From Tridacna crocea (taxonomy: Eukaryota; Mollusca; Bivalvia; Cardiida; Cardiidae): a stretch of 64,000 bases of DNA. The notes under the pieces are model-generated. The model made no database searches and was not told the DNA's origin. It was given only the letters and a program-made list of their open reading frames with translations. Position numbers and translations under genes: made by a program. Shown here piece after piece: positions 56,641-64,000 of this stretch (position 1 is the first letter of the stretch; the number at the start of each line of letters is the position of its first letter). Location: assembly GCA_943736015.1 (NCBI GenBank), contig OX031069.1:18295235-18359234 (forward strand), read 5' to 3'.

Positions 56641-58215
56641 CAAGAATTTCTCAATTATGACATTACACTAGGTGAAGTTAAAGCTGTTGTGTAGCAGTTA
56701 AAAAAGAACAAGTCTCCTGGTCCTGATGAGGTGTATACAGAAATGTTACAGAATGCTGGTGAAGAATTCATGAAGGCAGTTCTTCGGTTATTCCAAATGT
56801 CATGGAGTACAGCTAGAGTGCCTGCTAAATGGAAAGAAGCTGAAGGGAAGTTTCTTCGTAAGAATGGTAAGAAAAGTTATCACGAGCCAGGGTCATACAG
56901 ACCAACAAGTCTCACAAGCTATCTGTGTAAATGTATTGAAAGAATAGTAACATCTAGGTTGTATGGTTATGCTGAGCATTTCAAACTGTTGGACAAGGAA
57001 CAAGAAGGATTTAGAAAGTTTAGAGGTACTCAAGATGCACTTCTAAGATTTACACAGGATATTTATAATGGGTTCAACAAGAATGAACATACTGCAGCTT
57101 TGTTCATTGACATGGAGAAGGCATATGATAGTGTGTGGAGAGATGGGTTGATGGTAAAGTTAAAAGAAAAAGGGATTACAGGAAGGATATGGTGTTGGAT
57201 CAGAGATTTTCTTTCAGACAGGTCTGCAGCTATAACCATGAGTGGAGTTAAGGGTCCAGCATTTAGTACAGCAATCTGACTACCCCAGGGTTCAGTGATA
57301 TCACCCCTATTGTTCAGTCTCTTCATAGCCGATTGGTATGAGAATGTTAAGAGTGAGAAAGTTAAATTTGCAGATGATGGAACAATCTGGATATCGGGAA
57401 AGGACTGGAAGAAGTTAATGAAGAGTCTGAGGGAAGATTTTGTTGAAGTGATGAAATGGGCTAGGAAGTGGCGCTTTAAATTAAGTATAGTTAAAACAGA
57501 CTTTAGCATGTTTTCCTTAGACAAACGGGTGCTTGAAGATGCAAGACAGTTAAACTTCAATTTTGAAGATCAAACAGTAAAGTACAATCCAAAACCTAAA
57601 ATACTGGGTGTAACATTAGATGAGAAATTGAAGTTTGAATCACATATTGAAATGGTTGAACGGAAAGCATTACGCTCATTAAACTCCCTGAAAAAAGTGA
57701 AGGAAACAGAGATAATTAGTACTAGTTGTATGCTGCAATTGTACAAGGCCCTAATACTCCCCCAGTTGGAACATGCAGCTCCTGTGTGGCAGATTGGTAA
57801 TTGCAGTGGTCTAGAGAAAATACAAAGGAAAGGCTTGGCCATGTGCTTGGGGGTTCCTGGTTTGGAAGCATTGGAAGTAGAGGCAGGGGTAAAGCCATTG
57901 GAATTGAGAAGAGAGGAGCTTGCGGTGAGACAAGCGGCCAAGATTATGACAAAGGATGATGAGTCGTGTATTAAAAGATGTTGGGATAGATTCATGGAAA
58001 CAGAAAGGGTTGAACGGAAAATCTCACCATTCGGAAAGATGAATGTGCAAGTGGCTGATATGATGTCAAATACTGGAATACCCTTGCATTGTCTGGAGAA
58101 GGAATGTACATATACTGAGTCCTTACAGCCAAGTAAACGCAAACCTGAGTATTGGCAAAACCTGGGGTCCTCAAAATCAAGAACCAAGATGAAGAAGCTC
58201 TCTCAAGGGAAGTGA
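56641..58215 (+). pseudogene. LINE-B reverse transcriptase
   Basis: RT blocks in order: LKKNKSPGPDEVYTEML, SYRPTSLTSYLCKCIERIV, EQEGFRKFRGTQDAL, ALFIDMEKAYDSVW, LPQGSVISPLLFSLFI, the catalytic F-A-D-D at 57,367-57,378, KTDFSMFS, ILGVTLDEKLKF and the thumb LILPQLEHAAPVW. Disabling changes are a TAG at 56,692-56,694 and a TGA at 57,277-57,279, where a CGA codon would fit. The active-site residues are otherwise intact, so the copy is fairly young. Confidence 0.9.
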
Positions 58216-58231
58216 TCGGAAATATGCTAGA

Positions 58232-59169
58232 AGACTGCCTTTACTGATGGATCTTGTTTAAGAAACCCTGGTCCATGTGGGGCGGGAGCGTGTATTTTCC
58301 CGCCAGGTCATACAGAACCTATTTTACTGAAGCACCCTGTTAGCTTATTTGGGTCCATACTTTTAGGGGAGCTATTAGCTATAAAATTAGCAGTAAGGCA
58401 TATTCAGACAAAAACAACAGGAAAAGAGCTCAGAATTACAGAAAAATTACACATATTCTCTGACAGTCAATGTGCAATTGGTCATTTGGTATTGGGATGG
58501 GAGCCAAAATATCACATATCTACTATACAAGAAGTTAAGACAGATATACAGAATTTGGAACAGTCGGGTGTCAAGGTTGAGATTTCCTGGACACCTGGAC
58601 ACTCGGATATAAAGGGGAACGAGTATGCCGATAGGTTAGCAAAGGAGGCTGCAGAAGAGGCGAAAGAAATGGAAGGCTTACTTCCAGTAGTAACCATCAG
58701 AGACATAAAGACAGCAGTAAGAGAATCTGGGAGGAAGAAATGGCAAGATATGTGGGAGAAGTCAGATAAAGGCAGACATCTATTTAGTTGTAGGCCAAAG
58801 GTTGCTTACAAAGTGAAACACAAGTTTGAAACAAAGAAAGGAGAAAGCATTATCTCACAGTTGAGAACTGGATATGTGAAATTGAATGAATATTTGTATA
58901 AAAGTAATATAACTGAAAGTGACTCGTGCCAGTGTGGGGAGATTGAATCTGTGAAACACTATTTGATGGTATGTTAATTATATGAAAACGAGAGGGAAAA
59001 GATGAGAAGGAAATTGTTTGAAAGTTGTGGAATCTCCCATTTTGACATGAATCTATTCCTTGATGCTAGACAAAATGATGAATATAAGGAATGGAGGAGT
59101 TTCATTTTATCAGAGATAGAGTCATTTGTGGCGGAAACCAATCGTTTCTCCACACCATATTCAAACTAA
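58232..59169 (+). pseudogene. LINE-B RNase H domain and C-terminus
   Basis: After a frame change near 58,215 the reading gives FTDGS (Asp, 58,240-58,251), LLGELLAIKLAV (Glu), HIFSDSQCAIGHL (Asp) and WTPGHSDIKGNEYADRLAKE (His, Asp), so all four metal-binding acidic residues are present. The C-terminal motif CQCGEIESVKHYLMVC follows. A TAA at 58,975-58,977 interrupts the frame, which then runs on to the final TAA at 59,167-59,169. Confidence 0.9.
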
Positions 59170-59684
59170 GAGACGCACACCACCAAAATACCGTGAGAAA
59201 GTACAAGTGTGTGAGCTTATACCATAGAAGATTATTTACCAGTGTGGTTATATGGCTTATTGGCCGAATACCGACAAAAATTAAAAGAAGAATAACCGAC
59301 TTTTTCACACGCCCAAATGAAAGTGAAAGAGGCAGGGCCATCAAATACTGGAAAAATAGCAAGAGTAACACCATCACCTTCAGATGATCTAAAGCCTGAT
59401 TAATCTGGCGATGTATCAAAGGCCCCAACGACAAAAAAACCTGATTTTAAGTTGTTTGACTTTGGCAAAGTTCCACAGAAATGGACAAACTTGAAAGGAA
59501 GGAGAATTTTTAGTTCCTAAGGTATTTAAAAAAACATGTTATAGACATGTATTCAGTCTAATATTGAAAGAATACACTCCCCTACCCACTCCCCCTTGCT
59601 CAAGATGATTGGCCCCTGTTTATGATTTCAGGGGGCCAACTAGCCCCTTTTTCATCAGAGCTGGCTGAAACACTGAATGTCACA
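59170..59684 (+). other. LINE-B 3' UTR and adjoining sequence
   Basis: The 98-residue frame at 59,091-59,387 overlaps the end of ORF2 in another phase and is a shadow. The boundary between the 3' UTR and the flank is not visible; the interrupted F1 element does not resume here. Confidence 0.4.
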
Positions 59685-60672
59685 TGATCATTCGCATGCA
59701 ACGATTATGTGGAATGGAGGTCAATTGGGTATATTATATTTGGACCGCAAAACTACCATCTCGCTTCTTCGACACCAAATTTATACCACTTAATGTAGTA
59801 GACCCGTAATTGAAAACAGCTATTTTCATTATATCATTATCCTACAAAATTTGCTAATATTAAAAATTAGTATTATTGTACTACTTTCACCGAGCCACTT
59901 TTTTATTTTTGTCCGTCCTGGAATTATCATTTATAAATTTAAAACCACTCTATTCTCATTGCAAAGAGATATGATGATTACCTCCCTTTTCTGGAAACTA
60001 ACAAAAGTATCAGTACATAATTTGAAGATAGACATCAAAGGAATTTCTGGTTGGTTAAAAATTGTGCAAAAGTATTATATCTGTATAAATCTGTCTTTAG
60101 CAACGGTCAAGAAATTTTATGCCATGCTGCACTAGAAGTATTACGGGTCCACTACCTTAACAAAGTGTTACCGATAAGTTTCTGTACAATTAAAGAGAAA
60201 AATATGGTTTGAAGTACTAATCAGTATTTCAACAAACAAAAATTTATTCGCAATAAAATTGTAAATTAACCATTTCAACTGTCAAACCTTATTTTACTGT
60301 ATACAGTGGTTCCTCCCTTTGTATTGGTGGGTGGAGTAAACCAACCTCAGTGTAGAACTAAATTGACAGAAGGGATGCTGCCTTGTATGTAAATCAAGAC
60401 GGGCAGGTTGTAACAAGTTGCTAGTGGGTTTTACTGTTACTTTCAAGAGAAAAATCGAGTAAGAATGACATGTAAAACTTGCGAGATGAGCTTTAATAAA
60501 GTTTAAAATGGCAAAATTTATACAAATTCAAAAAAGCTTAAAAAGTCAAATTTCATATCCTCCGATTCCGTCCTACTTTACAGATGTTAAAAAGGTGTCC
60601 CTAAGGATGTTGAAAACAATAAAAGAGTTTGTGTTGCAATTTGTTTTGGGTCTTCTCACAATTTGACTGGAC
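59685..60672 (+). repeat. 1-kb dispersed repeat, inverted copy of 4141-5165
   Basis: Aligns by eye with the reverse complement of 4141-5165, including the nested M2 element. The 94-residue hydrophobic frame (59,851-60,135) has a 78-residue counterpart in the other copy. Most differences replace residues, so a conserved protein is not supported. Confidence 0.75.
59794..60156 (+). mobile_element. TTAA-flanked MITE (family M2), copy 2
   Basis: TTAA at 59,790-59,793 and 60,157-60,160 flanks 363 bp. The ends GTAGTAGACCCGTAAT and ATTACGGGTCCACTAC are near-perfect terminal inverted repeats. Confidence 0.75.
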
Positions 60673-60785
60673 TGTTTATGATTTCTCTCTGTCCAACTTG
60701 TGAACACAAAACCCCTTTTCACAAGTGAACACTGTTTATTTAAGAATGCATTGTTCAATGTATGGTGTTAGTAACAGGCCACTGT

Positions 60786-61713
60786 TACAAACATGTGCCC
60801 TTGTTATTTGCAATCTATGAATTATTAACTCATTACCAAACGACAAGATTTTAAGTTTGTCCAAATCGAAAGCATTTGCAGACGACAAAATAAAAGTGAC
60901 CGAAAATTTGAAATTTGTTTTGTGGTGACCAGCATTTTCTCCTTTTCCCACAATGTTTTCTAAGGGCTTCTTTCTCAGGTGCGTCAAAAGTAGGGATTGT
61001 GTGGTAATGGGTTAATGCGCAAATACCTCTTTCCTGGTTTCTCAATTTGAGACTGCATCACGGAAAAAGGGGACTTCATGGAAAAAATTTTTTTTCACTA
61101 GTATCTCCTACATCAAAACTTGGTGAAATTTCAAATCTGAACTTGTTGGAACGTTGCCCAGGTACTTCTTTTCGGTGCTTTCAATTACAGGCTTCGTCGC
61201 GGAACAAGGGGGATTCATGTGATTTTTTTTTTCCTCTAATATCTCCTACATTAGTTCTCAAAAGTTCATGAAATTTCAAATCAGAACTTGTTGGAACATT
61301 GCCCAGATACCTCTCACCCGATTTGTCAATTTCAGGCTGTGTCACGGAAAAAAGGGGACTTCGTGTAAAATATCGTTTTAAGTAATATTTACTTCATGAC
61401 TGCTCAAAATCTTATGAAATTTCGAATTTTGAATTATTATTCAAAAATGCCACAAACCCTACACCCGTTGTATTTATTCCGATGATGCAATATTGTCTTA
61501 TGATAAAAGGGGCTTAAAGGGGCTTAGTGGGCTTATTGTCCTCTACAAGTTTATGTTGGCTATCTCTAAGATAGTAATTGCCTTTTCACTTCAATTTGTG
61601 TGGGGCATGAACTGGTCCTTTTAGGATAAAAGAAGTGAATTTATATCAGTTTCATACATTTTATAAAAAGCACTTGTTCGGGGAGCATAACCCGTCTCTG
61701 ACGGCTCTTGTTT
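60786..61713 (+). mobile_element. Family F2 element, 5'-truncated, interrupted by an M1 MITE
   Basis: Matches about 26,145-26,755: CATGTGCCCTTGTTATTT, AAATACCTCTTTCCTGG and CATCACGGAAAAAGGGGAC, ending GGGGAGCATAA, CCGTCTCTGACGG, CTCTTGTTT. Confidence 0.8.
60829..61011 (-). mobile_element. M1 MITE inserted in F2, empty site known
   Basis: TTAA at 60,825-60,828 and 61,012-61,015. The related F2 element at 26,184-26,187 has a single TTAA at the same point (TTATTAATG), which is the uninterrupted target. This copy has lost one half of the central hairpin. Confidence 0.85.
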
Positions 61714-61719
61714 AAACTT

Positions 61720-62250
61720 TTGTCAGAATTTTTGTCTTGATGATATCTTGCATGAGTTTGAAAATGGGTCACATGGAATAAAAACTAGGTCACCAAGTTT
61801 CATCCTTGAAAAACCGTATGTACGTTCTAGAGGCCTTATTTTCCGTCCAATAATCTTGAAATTTGCTTTGAATATTTGTCATGATATTGTCTTACACTAA
61901 TATGAATATTGGTCATGTTGGATAAAAGACTAGGTCACTAGGTCAAATCTCGGAAAAAAAATTTACATCCTACAGGACACATTTTCTTTCAAATACTCAT
62001 GAAAGTTTGTGGGAATGTACGTCTGTGTAATTTATACATGTCAAGTTGGCTAATGAGACAAATTATAGAAAAAGCTTGTGTGCACTCTAGAGGCCATATT
62101 GATGAGTGTTTGTCAGAGTGTTTGTCTTATTATAACACACCTCCCCCCTCCACTACGTTGTTGATGTATATTGGAATCGCTATGGTAGTCTGTCCGTAGA
62201 CACAAATTTGTCTCAGCAATACTCCTACAGTTTTTCAAGCACTGAACTAA
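61720..62250. repeat. Degenerate F6 array, inverted relative of 430-870
   Basis: AGGTCACTAGGTCAAATC, TTCTAGAGGCC and TTTGTCTTGATGATATC blocks, in the opposite sense to the array at the left end of the window. Confidence 0.5.
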
Positions 62251-62329
62251 ATTTTACACACAGCCATATATATGAAGTTTGGCATGTGTAATTTTCATGA
62301 CCCTGCTGCGATTTGTTACGGAATTATCT

Positions 62330-62680
62330 CGGCTAGTGGAGAGGAATATACTAGAATCGCCATGGCTATCTGTCCGTCTCTCCGTTGGTCCCGGTGAAAA
62401 TCTCCAATACCATTGGACGGAATTTCGTGAACTTTGTACATGTGTACAATAACCCATTCTGCCTAGACACTTTTTTGGTTTTTGATTCGATGCAAAATGG
62501 CCCAATGAGAGCGATTTTATGTTACATTTAAATTACACTTAAGTACGCTTTTGATGTTTTGAGTCTTGTCTTGAAAACTATACAGAGTTTTTAGATTGAA
62601 CTTGTCACGTCTATCAACCACCATTAGGAAATGCAGGAAATAAGTTTCACCCAGATTGACCGTGCAACACCTCAGTTATA
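62330..62680. repeat. Repeat F8, inverted relative of 60-430
   Basis: Contains the complements of the F8 blocks (CCATTGGACGGAATTTCG, CCACCATTAGGAAATG). Confidence 0.5.
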
Positions 62681-62689
62681 TACCCTTGT

Positions 62690-63425
62690 TTTTATATGGA
62701 AAAAGGGGGCTTAATGTTATATTTCATTCCATTTCTTGTGAAGGCAACTCCTCCCACATTTCTTGACGGAATTGAATAGAATTTTCATAGAATGTTTCAC
62801 GTCATGTGACCTATTGCATATTGTCTAGGTTTTGGGATTTGAAGCTGGATCATGGAAAAAGGGGGCTTCGTGTTTTATTTCATTCTATTTCTTATGAACG
62901 CAAGGCCTCCCACATTTCTTGGCAGATTTGGATGGAATTTTCACATTATCATGTGACCTACGGCATATTGTCAAGGTTTTGGGATTTGAGGCTGCATCAT
63001 GGAATAAAGGGGGGGGCTTCATGTTATATTTTACTCTTCACCAATATCTCTTTAATTACTGGACATATCTCAACAGATATGAAGTTTTGAGATTTTCAAC
63101 GCCTTCCACATTTCATGGCAGATTTGGGTGGAATTTTCACATAATCATGCGGCCTGCCGCATATTGTCAAGGTTTTGGAATTTGTAGCTGCATCATGGAA
63201 TAAGGGGCTTCATGTTATATTTCATTTTTCACCTATATCTCTTTAATTACTGGACATATCTCAACAGATTTGGATGAGATTTTCACAGATCATGCCACCT
63301 AGCGTATGTAGTCAGGGTTTTGCAATTTATCACTGTATCATGGAAAAAGGGGGCTTCATGTCAAATTTAATTTTTTTATCAATGTATCTCCAACTTATGG
63401 ACATAGTTTCACGAAACTTTATATT
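62690..63425 (+). repeat. F2-like tandem core, about four units
   Basis: Units of about 165-190 bp marked by ATCATGGAAAAAGGGGGCTT and TTGTCAAGGTTTTGGGATTT. Overlapping frames here share sequence because they translate the same units. Confidence 0.65.
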
Positions 63426-63769
63426 TTTATTGGTTAATCAAAGCCAGTGACAAATGAGTCCATTGTGCATCCGTCTCTCCATCCATCAGTCTGCTCGTAA
63501 ACGTTTTAGATCACAAGTAACACCATATATCCATTCAGCTACCCAGGCAGTTGCTAGAAATTTCAACACTTTAGTCTCTAGCTAGCTGCTTGAAATGGCA
63601 GCAATGAGACGGCGTTTATTGTGCTTGCTGCAATCAAGTGTCTCTTACCAGTAGGCTCCAGTTATTACTTGTTTTGAAGTATGTGCAGTTTGCAATAGTA
63701 TCTGATTGGTGAATTCTGAATATAACTGAGTCAGAATTTAAGCCCCATTGAGAGCAGACCCGTTTTTAT

Positions 63770-64000
63770 CTTACCAGAGCATGAATTGCTCAAAGTGACC
63801 CTTTGTGATCCTGCTGTGTCCAGCATCCATCATGTGTCATGCGGTCATCAACATGTACCTAGCGTGTGCTTTCTAGAGCTCCATATTAGTCAGATATTCG
63901 TAAAATGTGGCCAGAATGCTTATCGTTTTAAAATATTGGAGAGGTTCGAAATTAGGTCACGCTTGGTCAAATTTTTAAAACAGGTCATTGGATAAATTCT
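63770..64000 (+). repeat. Family F5 element, 5' part, runs off the window
   Basis: Starts TTACCAGAGCATGAATTGC, then TTTGTGATCCTGCTGTGTCC and CATCATGTGTCAT, as in the copy at 27,680. Confidence 0.55.

Larger units (their letters stand above)
56403..59400 (+). mobile_element. LINE-B, 5'-truncated non-LTR retrotransposon with inverted 5' piece
   Basis: A plus-strand copy with RT and RNase H domains and a 3' UTR. The 5' 240 bp are in reverse orientation relative to the rest. The endonuclease and ORF1 are missing. The exact 3' end and target duplication could not be fixed. It is a different family from LINE-A, though the domain order is the same. Confidence 0.8.

Noticed and set aside
59851..60135. 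Hydrophobic frame shared with 4737-4973 as a conserved membrane protein
   Set aside because: It lies across a TTAA-flanked MITE, its length differs between copies, and most differences change residues.

Overview
The window looks like gene-poor, repeat-saturated nuclear DNA from a eukaryote, most likely a bivalve mollusc. The reasons are AT-rich DNA with no bacterial-style dense genes, spliceosomal-type exon borders, RNase H-bearing LINEs, and several element families built on tandem cores of about 150-172 bp that resemble the pearl/BIV160/DTE-type elements known from bivalves. The species assignment is inference. No rRNA, convincing tRNA, CRISPR array or intact long gene was seen.

Layout. 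1-8.2 kb: degenerate repeats, a TTAA MITE, and a dead non-LTR reverse-transcriptase copy (1973-2385 and 7801-8215) split by a 5.4-kb insertion whose ends are inverted copies of each other. 8.2-14 kb: pieces of the AGCTCACC element family (called F1 here), older repeats, and a 1.2-kb unit (X). 14.0-14.3 kb and 28.45-28.66 kb: small Gln/Ser-rich open segments with splice-like borders, possibly exons of one host gene on the plus strand. 14,323-25,294: a giant, almost perfect palindrome with arms of about 5.15 kb and a 0.68-kb spacer. Its arms carry TTAA MITEs with long hairpins, a 549-bp TIR element with an 8-bp target duplication and a small Cys-pair ORF, and a frameshifted exon-like segment. 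25.3-29.95 kb: tandem-core element families F7, F2 and F5. 29.96-40.43 kb: a second, older palindrome made of nested F1 elements, with X copies in inverted orientation at its centre. 40.4-45.24 kb: F1, F6, F3 and F4 elements. 45,441-56,093: a nearly complete minus-strand LINE (gag-like ORF1; endonuclease, reverse transcriptase and RNase H ORF2) flanked by an 11-bp target duplication and itself carrying three F1 elements. 56.4-59.4 kb: a plus-strand LINE copy with an inverted 5' piece. 59.7-64 kb: repeats, several of them inverted relatives of repeats in the first 5 kb.

What ties the window together is transposition and recombination. Families F1, F2, F3 and F4 have unrelated sequences but one architecture: a 5'-terminal motif, a GTCC-rich simple repeat, a tandem core, the complement of the 5' motif just inside the 3' end, a short hairpin, and a CTTGTT or CTAGTT terminus. 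That is the layout described for Helentron-associated (HINE) elements. Nesting, paralogous empty sites and one chimeric element allow a relative order of events to be read. All identity statements are by eye; nothing was computed or searched.
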